In this document: in pieces, positions 8,714 to 17,112 of the stretch
Numbering within the stretch: the stretch's first letter is position 1
How the letters are laid out: each line of letters opens with the position of its first letter
NCBI GenBank assembly: GCA_016223085.1
Contig: JACRPS010000003.1
Span: 248,001 to 312,000 of the forward strand
Reading direction: 5' to 3'
Length of the DNA: 64,000 bases
Origin: Chloroflexota bacterium
GTDB lineage: Bacteria > Chloroflexota > Anaerolineae > Aggregatilineales > Phototrophicaceae
Notes under the pieces: model-generated
Told to the model about the DNA's origin: nothing
The model's input: the letters and a program-made list of their open reading frames with translations, nothing else
Databases searched by the model: none
Translations under genes and position numbers: made by a program

Positions 8714-9012
8714 TTACGCTGCTCCGCGCGTTTGCGGCGCTGTTCTTCTACCCATGCCACGCTGTCAGTAATACCATCATCTTCCCAACCACCGATATGT
8801 CCAGCAGCAACAATCTCAGCCCCGGTTTTTGGCGCTACTTTCGTCAGCTCGCGGATTTCCTCGTCCGTCCAGGGGCGTTCTTCCCAGGGCACTTCCTCCT
8901 GCGGGCGAACTTCAATCGTCACCTGCACCTCACCCGGCGGCAGACCTTCGGGCAATTGAACCCCCAACTCCCCGGTTTCCGTGATTATCCCTTTCAGCCG
9001 GATTGAAACCAT
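8707..9012 (-). CDS. VapB-like antitoxin
   Basis: 101 residues from the ATG at 9012, which has GGAGAGAG upstream; an in-frame ATG at 9039 has no such site. The N-terminal ~35 residues form a short beta module (SIRLKGIITETGELGVQLP, PPGEVQVTIEV). The rest is an acidic then strongly basic helical tail (WTDEEIRELTK, AGHIGGWEDDGITDS, EEQRRKRAEQRKW). This arrangement is typical of antitoxins paired with PIN toxins in Chloroflexota and Cyanobacteria. It overlaps the toxin remnant downstream. With the toxin defective, it is an orphan that may still autoregulate or neutralise related toxins elsewhere. Confidence 0.65.
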   Translation of the reverse strand: MVSIRLKGIITETGELGVQLPEGLPPGEVQVTIEVRPQEEVPWEERPWTDEEIRELTKVAPKTGAEIVAAGHIGGWEDDGITDSVAWVEEQRRKRAEQRKW

Positions 9013-9161
9013 TCCAACTCTCTCCGCCACACGTTTCACTCCATTTTAGACTATTTCCGTTCATTTCTCACAATCACTCCAAATATGACAATTATCACTT
9101 GTTTTCTTTTCTGCGATTGATTTATATTAATAGTATCTATTTTTGTCAAGGGAGTGCAAAT

Positions 9162-9353
9162 ATGGCAAAGTATGCAAACTGCCCAAACTGTGGCAATAGT
9201 GAAAAAGGTTATCAACTCTCACAGTGTAAGTGCGGACAGATTTTCTGCATTAAGGCCAGCTGGAGCGGGGGAACCGGGTGTGGAAGAAATGGATGCCCTC
9301 GTTGCGGTGCAAAAGCGAGCGAGGCCCGACGCATAGGCTACATCGGATTGTGA
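9162..9353 (+). CDS. Small zinc-ribbon protein
   Basis: 63 residues from the ATG at 9162, preceded by AAGGGAG. It contains four Cys pairs in spaced ribbons: CPNC (residues 7-10), CKCGQIFC, then CGRNGCPRCG. Two zinc-binding sites are therefore likely. It carries no catalytic motif; nucleic-acid or protein binding is an inference. It is divergent from the antitoxin gene and 43 bases upstream of the TPR gene, with which it shares AT-rich composition unlike the rest of the window, pointing to recent acquisition. Confidence 0.75.
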   Translation: MAKYANCPNCGNSEKGYQLSQCKCGQIFCIKASWSGGTGCGRNGCPRCGAKASEARRIGYIGL

Positions 9354-9396
9354 ATTTCTACCTAACCGGAAACTCATACATATAAGGAATTATATT

Positions 9397-10380
9397 ATGA
9401 CAAACGATGCCTTAGAACGTGGTAAAGAACGTTACGCTAGTGAGCCGGAACTAGCTATCAATGATTTCACAGAAGCTATCCATGCAAAGCCTAACGATAG
9501 TGAAGCATTCAGGTGGCGTGCAATCACCTATATGCAGTTGGAAAAATACAGTAACGCTGTTCAAGATTATACAAATGGGATTGAGTATAATCCCAAAGAT
9601 ACAAATCTTCTTATCGGTCGAGCTAAAGCTTATCGGGAGCTAAGAGAATATCAGAAGGCTGTAGAGGACATAGAGCAAGCCATTAAAGTGGAGCAAGAGC
9701 AACCTTCTGAAGACGGTTTTAAAGATTTCGCTCTTGCCAATTTACATATAGAGTGCGCAAAAGTTTACGTACAACTGCGTAACTACACTACCGCCGAACG
9801 TCATTTAAACGAAGCAGTACAATTGGAGGCAAAACACAACCAAACAAGCGCATTAGAAGCTAGGATAGAATTTTACCGCAATACAGTGAAGAACTTTACA
9901 AAGGCAGAACTGGATTTCAATGAATTGATTCATTTGACTGACACGAAGGATAATCGGTTTGGACGCGGAGAGTTCTTGCGTGAGGATAAGCAGGATTACC
10001 ATAGAGCGATAGATGACTACACCAAAGCGGTAAAAATGGCCCAAGCAGACGGTGATTCTGTTAGTGACATCTGGAGTCCACTTAAACGATCTTTGGATGG
10101 ACGGGCAACATGCTATATGAATACGGGACAACATGCACTCGCTCTAGCTGACTTCACACTCGTTATCGAGGCATCACAAGAAGATACATGGGGTGACAAT
10201 AAAAACTTGAGTTACAGCTATGCTAATCGGGCACTCTGTTATGCAATTCTGGGTGACGCGGAGAAAGCAATTTACGATTTTGAGCGCGCTTTGGAACTTG
10301 GCAATGATCGCGTTTCTGAGATTCAGGCGAACATTCAGCAGCTAAAAAAATCGCTAAAACCCAAGTGGAAATTCTGGTGA
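9397..10380 (+). CDS. TPR-repeat protein
   Basis: 327 residues made almost entirely of tetratricopeptide repeats. Typical units are AINDFTEAIHAKPNDSEAFRWRAITYMQ, then NAVQDYTNGIEYNPKDTNLLIGRAKAY and, near the end, SYANRALCYAILGDAEKAIYDFERALEL. There are about seven to eight 34-residue helix pairs. No signal peptide or transmembrane segment is present, so it is probably a cytoplasmic scaffold. AAGGAATTATATT precedes the ATG. AT-rich codons contrast sharply with the neighbouring GC-rich genes. It may form an operon with the zinc-ribbon gene upstream. Its partner cannot be told from sequence. Confidence 0.85.
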   Translation: MTNDALERGKERYASEPELAINDFTEAIHAKPNDSEAFRWRAITYMQLEKYSNAVQDYTNGIEYNPKDTNLLIGRAKAYRELREYQKAVEDIEQAIKVEQEQPSEDGFKDFALANLHIECAKVYVQLRNYTTAERHLNEAVQLEAKHNQTSALEARIEFYRNTVKNFTKAELDFNELIHLTDTKDNRFGRGEFLREDKQDYHRAIDDYTKAVKMAQADGDSVSDIWSPLKRSLDGRATCYMNTGQHALALADFTLVIEASQEDTWGDNKNLSYSYANRALCYAILGDAEKAIYDFERALELGNDRVSEIQANIQQLKKSLKPKWKFW

Positions 10381-10390
10381 TAAGGCATAC

Positions 10391-10413
10391 GGGCGGGTAA
10401 AAAGAACCCGCCC
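10391..10413. terminator. Hairpin between convergent TPR and ABC genes
   Basis: A GGGCGGGT / ACCCGCCC inverted repeat with a 7-base loop sits between two convergent genes. There is no clear T-run on either side, so termination is plausible but weak. Confidence 0.4.
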
Positions 10414-10420
10414 ACTCTTC

Positions 10421-12376
10421 TCACACCATTTCCCGTTCGCCCTTAAACTGCGTCTCGTAAAGCTGGGCATACAGGCCGCCCTGCGCCAGTAGTTCGTGGT
10501 GTGTGCCGCGTTCAACAATCCTGCCGCGATCCAGCACCAGAATGACGTCCGCCGCCAGAATCGTGCTCAGCCGGTGGGCGATGACGATGCTGGTACGCCC
10601 GGCCATCACCGTCTTGAGCGCGTCCTGAATCAGCGCCTCGCTCTGGCTGTCGAGGTGCGAGGTGGCTTCGTCCAGCACCAGAATGCGCGGGTTTTTGAGG
10701 ATGACGCGGGCGATGGCGATTCGCTGCTTTTCCCCACCGCTGAGGCGGTAGCCGCGCTCGCCGACAATCGTATCATACCCGTCCGGCAGCCCCATGATAA
10801 AATCGTGGATGTTGGCGGCGCGGCAGGCCGCTTCAAGCTCCGCCTGTGTCGCGTCCATACGGGCGTAAAGCAGATTGGTGCGAATCGTATCGTGGAACAG
10901 GTGCGTTTCCTGCGTCACCATGCCAATCTGCGCCGCCAGCGAGTCCAGCGTCACCGTTCGCAGGTCGTGGCCGTCGAGCAGGATGCGCCCGGCGGTCGGG
11001 TCGTACAGGCGCGGGATGAGATAGGTCAGCGTCGTTTTGCCCGCCCCGCTGGGGCCGACCAGTGCCGCCAACTGTCCCGGCTGGATGGTGAACGACACGT
11101 CCTCTAACGCCTGTTCGCGCGCCTGGCTGTAGGCCACCACTGCCGGTTTATCCGGCCTGCCGTTGCCGGGTTTGATCTCGTCACCGGAGAACACCGCCCG
11201 CACGTTGTCCATGCGGCCTAACCGTTCCACGTCGCTCAACAGCGTTTCCGGCTTCACTTCGTACTTAAAGCTCACATGGTCAAACACCAGTTCGCCGCGC
11301 ACGTTCTCCAGCGGAATCGCGCCCGGCTGGTCATCAATTTCCAGCGGCAGATCAACCACCTCAAATACCCGCTCGAAGCTGACCATCGAGGTCGCAAAAT
11401 CTACCGGCGCGTTGGTCAGGGCTTGCAGCGGGCCGTACAACTGTGTCAGATACGAGCCAAACGCCACAATCGTGCCGATGGTGAACATGCCGCTTAACAC
11501 CAGATGCCCGCCGACCCAGAACACCAGCGCCGTGCCAACGACGCTGACCAGGCCAATCAGCATAAAGAACTGCGACCCCCACACCGCCTGCAGCACGCCG
11601 ACGTCGCGCACCTTGCCGGCGCGGTTTTCAAACCGTTCGACTTCCGCCCGCGTGCGCCCAAACAGCTTGACCAGCAGCGCGCCGCTGATGTTCAGCGTTT
11701 CGTTCATCATGGCGTTCATCTGGGCGTTGGTTTCCATCTGCTGCCGCGCGATTTCCCGCAGCCTGCCGCCCAGCCGCCGCGCCGCCAGGATAAAAAACGG
11801 CAGCACCAGCACGCCAAGAATCGTCAGCCGCCATTCCAGCGCCAGCATCACCGCCAGCGTGGCGATCACGGTAATCACGTTGGTGATGATCGAAACAATG
11901 GTGCTGCTGATCGCCCGCTGCGCGCCCACCACGTCGTTGTTGAGGCGGCTCATCAGTTCGCCCGTTTTGGTATTGGTGAAGAACCGAATCGACATGCGCT
12001 GGATATGCTCAAACAGCACCACGCGCAGATCATAGATCACCCCTTCGCCCACCGTTGCGTTGACCTTCCGCTGCAGGACACTTATCAGCCCGTTAACAAT
12101 GGGGATGGCGATCAGCCCCAGCGCCAGCCAGTTCAGCCGCGTGGCGTCGCCGTTGGGCAGCGCGTTGTCAATCAGATCACGGAAGATGAGGGGTGTCAGC
12201 AGCCCCAGGCCGGTCGTGATAAGGATGGTCAGCAGCAGCAGCACGATATGCCAGCGGTACGGCCTGGCATAACCCAACACGCGCTTGAGCAGCGGCCAGG
12301 TCACGCGCTTCTTGCGGCCTTCGTCATCACCCCAGACAAGTACCCACCAACCGCCACCGCCACCACCCTGAAACAT
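10421..12376 (-). CDS. ABC transporter, permease-ATPase fusion (multidrug/lipid exporter type)
   Basis: 651 residues. One polypeptide carries six membrane segments (about residues 30-320) and an ABC ATPase. The latter has Walker A GPSGAGKTT, signature LSGGEKQRIAIA, Walker B ILVLDEATSHLD and the H-loop IVIAHRLST. This is half of a homodimeric type IV exporter, MsbA/LmrA-like. A linker of about 40 residues before the ATPase (GDEIKPGNGRPDKPAV) is an insertion. The N-terminus is unusual in being Gly/Trp-rich (FQGGGGGGWWVLVWGDDEG). The ATG at 12376 has GAGGT 9 bases upstream; an in-frame ATG at 12394 is also possible. The exported substrate is unknown. Confidence 0.92.
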   Translation of the reverse strand: MFQGGGGGGWWVLVWGDDEGRKKRVTWPLLKRVLGYARPYRWHIVLLLLTILITTGLGLLTPLIFRDLIDNALPNGDATRLNWLALGLIAIPIVNGLISVLQRKVNATVGEGVIYDLRVVLFEHIQRMSIRFFTNTKTGELMSRLNNDVVGAQRAISSTIVSIITNVITVIATLAVMLALEWRLTILGVLVLPFFILAARRLGGRLREIARQQMETNAQMNAMMNETLNISGALLVKLFGRTRAEVERFENRAGKVRDVGVLQAVWGSQFFMLIGLVSVVGTALVFWVGGHLVLSGMFTIGTIVAFGSYLTQLYGPLQALTNAPVDFATSMVSFERVFEVVDLPLEIDDQPGAIPLENVRGELVFDHVSFKYEVKPETLLSDVERLGRMDNVRAVFSGDEIKPGNGRPDKPAVVAYSQAREQALEDVSFTIQPGQLAALVGPSGAGKTTLTYLIPRLYDPTAGRILLDGHDLRTVTLDSLAAQIGMVTQETHLFHDTIRTNLLYARMDATQAELEAACRAANIHDFIMGLPDGYDTIVGERGYRLSGGEKQRIAIARVILKNPRILVLDEATSHLDSQSEALIQDALKTVMAGRTSIVIAHRLSTILAADVILVLDRGRIVERGTHHELLAQGGLYAQLYETQFKGEREMV

Positions 12377-12553
12377 GGCTCGTCTACCTCGCATCCAGCC
12401 CTCGGTCTACACAACAGCCTCAGTATAGCACAGGCGAGCGACGGCTGACGCTACCTTTTCGGGTAGGGCGACGGTATCCTGTTTATAGTAACGAAAACCA
12501 AAAAAGTCAGTTACAATTAGTTGTGGAAAATCTGTTCGGAGGGCGATGAACGA

Positions 12554-14035
12554 ATGACACTGGGTATACCTCGACCTCTAGACAATGAATTACCGGCTGC
12601 TTACGCTGATCGCGTCGGTCAATGGTATATGTCCTGGAACAAGACCAACAAAAAGTTGGGACAGTTTTTCACGCCACTCTCGGTAGCCCGATTTATGGCG
12701 CGGCTTTTACCCGTAGGGAATGAACGTTTAAGGTTACTCGACCCTGGAGCAGGTTTGGGTATTCTTTCCGCTGCGCTATGCGAAGTAAGTGACAGAGATA
12801 TTGAACTTGTGGCGTATGAGATTGATGCTGAGATTGCAGACTATCTGGATGCATGTCTTTCCTATACCCAAACGTGGATGAAAACAAAAAATCGAACCTT
12901 GCAGTACCGCGTGGTACGCGATGACTTTGTACTGGCTCATGCAAAAACGCTTTACGAATCAAGCGATCAATTACATGACGCTGTCATCTGCAACCCGCCA
13001 TATTTTAAACTTTCAAAAAACGATCCACGAGCACAAGCAGCCGAAATTGTGGTGTACGGTCAGCCCAATATTTATGCATTGTTTATGGCCGTCAGCGCAG
13101 CTATCCTTCGCCCAGGTGGATACGCCGTGTATATTACCCCGAGAAGTTACGCTGCCGGGCCGTATTTCAGCCGTTTTCGAGACTACTTCTTTAGTTATAT
13201 GCGTCCGAGGACCATCCACCTCTTTGAGTCACGGGATGATGTGTTTGAAGAAGTATTACAGGAAAGCATGATTCTGCTCGCCGAGCGTTCAGGTTATGAT
13301 AGCGATATTTTGCTTTCATCAAGCGTCGCCGACACTGATTTAGGTGTTATGTCTAAACGCATCACGTCAGTGGCTCAGGTTGTCGGAAAAGACAACATCC
13401 TGCGCCTTCCGCTGACTGAGCAGGATAGGGAAATTGCAGAGTTGGTCAATTCGTGGACGGGGAATCTCCACAAATACAACATGGAAATTTCTACTGGCCC
13501 TGTCGTCCCATTCCGGGCAAGTCATCTGGTTACGTCTGCCGGGGAGGTGCCCGCTACCCATGCACCATTACTGTGGATGCAAAATATCAAGCCGATGCGC
13601 TGCGAATGGCCGCAGCAACATAAGGGGCAATATCTCGTTTTGAAAGGGGCCGACAAGCTGGTGCTACCTAATCAGAACTACGTTCTACTGCGCCGTTTCA
13701 GCGCAAAAGAAGAACGTCAGCGCCTTACAGCAGCGCCCTACTTCGCCAATTTGAACACGCCTGTTATTGGGCTTGAGAATCATCTTAATTACATTTATCG
13801 TCCAAAGGGACAACTGTTGGATGATGAAACGCGCGGACTGGCGCTACTGTTAAACAGTGATCTCATAAACCAGTACTTCCGTACCTTCAGTGGCAGCACC
13901 CAGGTTAATGCTGCCGAAATTCGTAGCCTTCCTCTCCCGCCGCTGGATGCGATCATCGAAATGGGCCGTTTAGCGGCGGGTAAAAACTTCAATGGTACAG
14001 ACCCTGTAGCAACAGTGCTGGGTATCTATGCCTGA
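12554..14035 (+). CDS. Type II adenine-N6 DNA methyltransferase (PstI/BsuBI-type)
   Basis: 493 residues from the ATG at 12554, preceded by GGAGGG. The enzyme transfers a methyl group from S-adenosylmethionine to adenine N6. Seen motifs: motif X GQFFTP (36-41), motif I DPGAGLG (63-69), an acidic ribose-binding motif (YEIDAEI) and motif IV NPPY (147-150). The gamma-class order with a large C-terminal target-recognition domain matches the M.PstI/M.BsuBI group. It overlaps the endonuclease gene by 8 bases, so the pair is one operon. Base composition is less GC-rich than the neighbours, suggesting transfer. CTGCAG sites occur in this window (for example near 11586), consistent with protection by methylation. 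Confidence 0.9.
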   Translation: MTLGIPRPLDNELPAAYADRVGQWYMSWNKTNKKLGQFFTPLSVARFMARLLPVGNERLRLLDPGAGLGILSAALCEVSDRDIELVAYEIDAEIADYLDACLSYTQTWMKTKNRTLQYRVVRDDFVLAHAKTLYESSDQLHDAVICNPPYFKLSKNDPRAQAAEIVVYGQPNIYALFMAVSAAILRPGGYAVYITPRSYAAGPYFSRFRDYFFSYMRPRTIHLFESRDDVFEEVLQESMILLAERSGYDSDILLSSSVADTDLGVMSKRITSVAQVVGKDNILRLPLTEQDREIAELVNSWTGNLHKYNMEISTGPVVPFRASHLVTSAGEVPATHAPLLWMQNIKPMRCEWPQQHKGQYLVLKGADKLVLPNQNYVLLRRFSAKEERQRLTAAPYFANLNTPVIGLENHLNYIYRPKGQLLDDETRGLALLLNSDLINQYFRTFSGSTQVNAAEIRSLPLPPLDAIIEMGRLAAGKNFNGTDPVATVLGIYA

Positions 14036-14966
14036 AATTGCTGAAGCTCAGGAGATTTTGGCCGCGCTTGGAATGCCTGAGGCGCAACAAAATGAAATGG
14101 CAGCATTAACCCTGATCGCCCTGTGTGGTTTAAAACCCGGTGAACATTGGTCGTCATCAAGACGACACAGCCTGACAGTGTCTAAAGGGATTATGGCATT
14201 TATCCGTGAATTTTATGGACGAACATATGCACCAAACACGCGGGAAACGTTCCGACGCCAGGTACTTCATCAATTTGTACAGGGGTGGATAGCAGACTAC
14301 AATCCTGACAATCCATCGCTTCCTACGAACAGTCCAAAGGCACACTATTCCATCAGTCAGGCGGCTCTCAACACGATACGAACGTTTGGTACAGATGCTT
14401 GGGATAATGCTGTAAAGGAATTCAGAAATAAATATGGTAGCCTGTTAACGATTTACCAGTTGTCACGTCAAACTGCCGGTATTCCTGTTACGCTGCCTGA
14501 TGGAAACATCCTGACATTATCACCCGGAGAACATAACCGGCTCCAAGCACAAGTCATCGAGCAGTTTGCCCCCCGGTTTGCGTCTGGTGCGCTTGTACTG
14601 TATCTCGGCGATACGGCTGACAAAGACCTTTATGTTGCAACCGAACAACTGCTTAACCTCGGCGTGGCTATCAACGAACACAAGAAACTGCCGGACATAC
14701 TGCTGTTCCTGCCATCCCGCAACTGGTTATATCTGATTGAGGTTGTTACCTCACATGGTCCAATGACGCCTAAGCGTATTGTTGAGCTAAACGGGATGTT
14801 CGCCAACTGCTCGGCAGGCAAAATCTTTGTCACCGCTTTTCCTTCATTTGCCGAGTTTCGGAAACATTTACGAGCGATTGCCTGGGATACCGAAGTCTGG
14901 ATTGCGGAAGCGCCGGAGCATCTCATTCATTTCAATGGGGATAGATTTTTAGGGCCACGCGGCTAA
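14028..14966 (+). CDS. Type II restriction endonuclease, BsuBI/PstI family
   Basis: 312 residues, matching this family's usual ~315. The predicted PD-(D/E)XK-like core is LPDILLFL (PD at 222-223) followed by LYLIEVVTSHGP (E238) and K249. The EVVTSHGP string is a hallmark of the BsuBI/PstI family, whose characterised members cut CTGCAG. An N-terminal helical domain (residues 1-140) contains YGRTYAPNTRETFRRQ, likely for DNA binding. The start overlaps the methyltransferase stop. No separate controller gene is present upstream. CTGCAG specificity is inferred from family, not shown. Confidence 0.9.
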   Translation: MPEIAEAQEILAALGMPEAQQNEMAALTLIALCGLKPGEHWSSSRRHSLTVSKGIMAFIREFYGRTYAPNTRETFRRQVLHQFVQGWIADYNPDNPSLPTNSPKAHYSISQAALNTIRTFGTDAWDNAVKEFRNKYGSLLTIYQLSRQTAGIPVTLPDGNILTLSPGEHNRLQAQVIEQFAPRFASGALVLYLGDTADKDLYVATEQLLNLGVAINEHKKLPDILLFLPSRNWLYLIEVVTSHGPMTPKRIVELNGMFANCSAGKIFVTAFPSFAEFRKHLRAIAWDTEVWIAEAPEHLIHFNGDRFLGPRG

Positions 14967-14977
14967 AAAATACCTGA

Positions 14978-15361
14978 CTATGCCTTCGCCAGCATCGCCT
15001 CCGCTTCGTCCAGATTAGAAGCAAACAGGAATGGACGGCTGCGCATCTGGCTGCCGAAGGTGGACACAAAGCCCGTATAGGCCATCCGAATCAGCGGCCC
15101 CGCTCCCACCACGATCTTTTTGCCTTCGTTCGGGCGGGCGCTGCCTTTGCCAAACATATCGCCGGCAACCTTCATGAAGTCTGCCGGGATGCCACCAGCC
15201 TTGCGGATGTCAATCAGCAGGTGAACCGTGTGCGGCACGCTGGTAATCAGATCATCGGCCTGTTCCAGCGCCGAGTACAGGTCATGCCACTTCCAGCCGC
15301 GCTGGAACTCCATGTGGATGACGTTCTGCCGGTCATTCGCCCAGCGCACCGTGATGCTCAT
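14978..15361 (-). CDS. Conserved small protein, STAS/SpoIIAA-like fold likely
   Basis: 127 residues, soluble. The pattern resembles SpoIIAA/STAS-like proteins: an N-terminal beta pair (ITVRWANDRQNVIHMEF), a helix with aromatic residues (WKWHDLYSALEQADDLI), a strand VHLLIDIRKAGG, then KKIVVGAGPLIRMAYTGF and a last helix (LDEAEAMLAK). In such proteins a conserved residue lies in the loop after the central strand. I infer an anti-sigma-like or sensory scaffold role only from the fold. It is convergent with the restriction endonuclease gene, 11 bases away. Confidence 0.65.
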   Translation of the reverse strand: MSITVRWANDRQNVIHMEFQRGWKWHDLYSALEQADDLITSVPHTVHLLIDIRKAGGIPADFMKVAGDMFGKGSARPNEGKKIVVGAGPLIRMAYTGFVSTFGSQMRSRPFLFASNLDEAEAMLAKA

Positions 15362-15391
15362 CTGCCGTCTCCCCTATACCATCGCTAACCC

Positions 15392-15418
15392 GTAGGGGCG
15401 CACGGCGGTGCGCCCCTG
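15392..15418. repeat. Family A intergenic palindrome
   Basis: GTAGGGGCGCA...TGCGCCCCT element between two minus-strand genes. Confidence 0.85.
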
Positions 15419-15460
15419 CCTTGCATCATATTATACGCAGAACGTCAGACCAGCGTTGTA

Positions 15461-16186
15461 TCAGCCGCTGATGGTAAACGCCACCGGTTCGCCGGTGGGC
15501 TGGCCGTTGATCTCAAGCTGCACCGTCCAGTTACCGGGCGTAAAAGTGGTCTCGGTCGAGTCGATGTAGAACCACACGCAGTTCTGGTCAATCGCAAAAT
15601 CCGGCGTGAAGTCGTGGGCAATCACTTCGTTGCCTTCCAGGAACCAGCGTGACGCCAGCATCGTCCCCGGCGTGATGTTCGACGCCGTTGCCACCACGTA
15701 AATATTGGTGTCGGCGGTAGTAAAGCTGGTGACAGGCGCGAGCGCGCAGTCATTCGCGCCCACGCCGCGTGCGGTTACGGCGTTGTAAAGCGCGGGTTGG
15801 CCGGGTGTGCTGGTTGCGGCCATAACCGTTTCATTCGACAGCGGCGCGACGAGGCCCAACGTCACTTCCGGCGCGCTGGGATTGCCTGCTTCTGGCGCTA
15901 CCGGTGTGCTGGCAACCGGCGCGACCAGTGCTGGATTACCACCCAGCGCCTCGATCGTCGCCGACAGGCGCTGGTTCTGGAGGCGGGACTGCGCCATCGC
16001 CGTTTCCACGTAAGCGGCAGTGACACGCAGCCGGTCCGCTTCAACAGTAGCGGTGCTGCGTACATCCGCGATCTGCGTCGCCAGCTCCACATTTTGCGCG
16101 ACGAGTGTAAGCTCGGTGTTGCTCGACCCGCCGGAACAGGCGGCCAGCAGCGCCACCAGCAGCACAACGGCGCTTGCATACTTCAT
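15461..16186 (-). CDS. Lipoprotein with coiled-coil segment
   Basis: 241 residues from the ATG at 16186, which has GAGG 9 bases upstream; a longer in-frame frame to 16270 is rejected because it would bury the signal peptide. The N-terminus is a lipoprotein signal (VVLLVALLAAC, lipobox LAAC, Cys 17). Residues about 25-80 are a likely coiled coil (LVAQNVELATQIADVRSTATVEAD and on). A Pro/Ala linker leads to a C-terminal beta domain ending FTPGNWTVQLEI, NGQPTGEPVAFTISG. It is anchored to the outer face of the membrane. The function is unknown. Confidence 0.8.
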   Translation of the reverse strand: MKYASAVVLLVALLAACSGGSSNTELTLVAQNVELATQIADVRSTATVEADRLRVTAAYVETAMAQSRLQNQRLSATIEALGGNPALVAPVASTPVAPEAGNPSAPEVTLGLVAPLSNETVMAATSTPGQPALYNAVTARGVGANDCALAPVTSFTTADTNIYVVATASNITPGTMLASRWFLEGNEVIAHDFTPDFAIDQNCVWFYIDSTETTFTPGNWTVQLEINGQPTGEPVAFTISG

Positions 16187-16377
16187 TGTGTTAAACCTCA
16201 ATCCTTGCCAGCCCATAAACCGTCTCCAGTTTAGCAGACCTGCCGCCAGGCTCAAGGCAGCGTTGGGCAAACGTCGGTTATTCCGGCAATCATTACGGTT
16301 CGACCTTAATAGCCAGCCGCGCGATTTATCGCTATACTATGCAATAGAAACACACCGTTTGTAATGGAGCGAACGTT

Positions 16378-17112
16378 ATGGCTGCAAGGGTGACCAAGAA
16401 ACAGTCCCTCCGGCGTGACCTGTTTTTCTTCCGGCGGCGGCCCAAGTTGCGTGGCATCTCAATGGACTGGAATCCCGTCGAGGGGGACGACCTGCAGCAG
16501 ATGCTGGAAAGTGATGGCTTTGTATCGGACAGCCTGTGGCAGCAGTACGACATCAGCAGACATCCCGTCATCGCCCAGGACCTGCGTGATCTGCGCCAGC
16601 ACCTGATTCCCACCTTCTACGAATTCAGCCAGAAAGCTAAATACTTTCAAAACCGTTATTACCTGTACCAGTGGGTATTTATCTGGGGCGCGTTCCTCAC
16701 CACCGTGTTTGGCACGCTGACCACCTACGCCTACAATCCCTTTGCAGCCATTCAGACCGCCCCGGCGGCAGTCACGGAAGCCACCGCCGCGCCTGGCCAG
16801 CCGGGTGCAGCCGACGCCCCGGCAGCCAGTTCGCTCTTTACGGCTCAGGCCGGCGGCGGCACTACCTGGTCGCGTCTGTTTGGCTATCTGACGGCTATCC
16901 TTGGCGCGGTCACCGCCTTTTTTACAGCCCTGAGCAATCGCGGTGAACCCCAGAAACGTTGGGCTAAAAACCGCCGCCTGACCGAAGAACTGCGAATGCA
17001 CTACTTTAAATACCTGGCGCATTTGCCGCCCTACGACAAGCCGGACCGGGTGCAGCGTTTGCGGGAATTTGTCATTGATTCGCGGATTAAGGAGCAGGAA
17101 AATGTCGGTTAA
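16378..17112 (+). CDS. SLATT/DUF4231-like two-TM membrane protein
   Basis: 244 residues with two membrane segments: YLYQWVFIWGAFLTTVFGTL (about residues 97-117) and LFGYLTAILGAVTAFFTALS (about 165-185). They are separated by an Ala/Pro-rich loop. Just after the second segment come basic helices (KRWAKNRRLTEELRMHYFKYL). This 'two TM then amphipathic helix' plan is that of SLATT and DUF4231 proteins, predicted effectors in nucleotide-signalled (SMODS-type) defence and stress systems. The next gene overlaps by 11 bases and has a related plan. No nucleotidyltransferase was found nearby. The function is inference. Confidence 0.65.
   Translation: MAARVTKKQSLRRDLFFFRRRPKLRGISMDWNPVEGDDLQQMLESDGFVSDSLWQQYDISRHPVIAQDLRDLRQHLIPTFYEFSQKAKYFQNRYYLYQWVFIWGAFLTTVFGTLTTYAYNPFAAIQTAPAAVTEATAAPGQPGAADAPAASSLFTAQAGGGTTWSRLFGYLTAILGAVTAFFTALSNRGEPQKRWAKNRRLTEELRMHYFKYLAHLPPYDKPDRVQRLREFVIDSRIKEQENVG

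Noticed and set aside
12395-12553. Controller (C-protein) gene for the restriction-modification system
   Set aside because: The gap upstream of the methyltransferase is too short and holds no helix-turn-helix frame.
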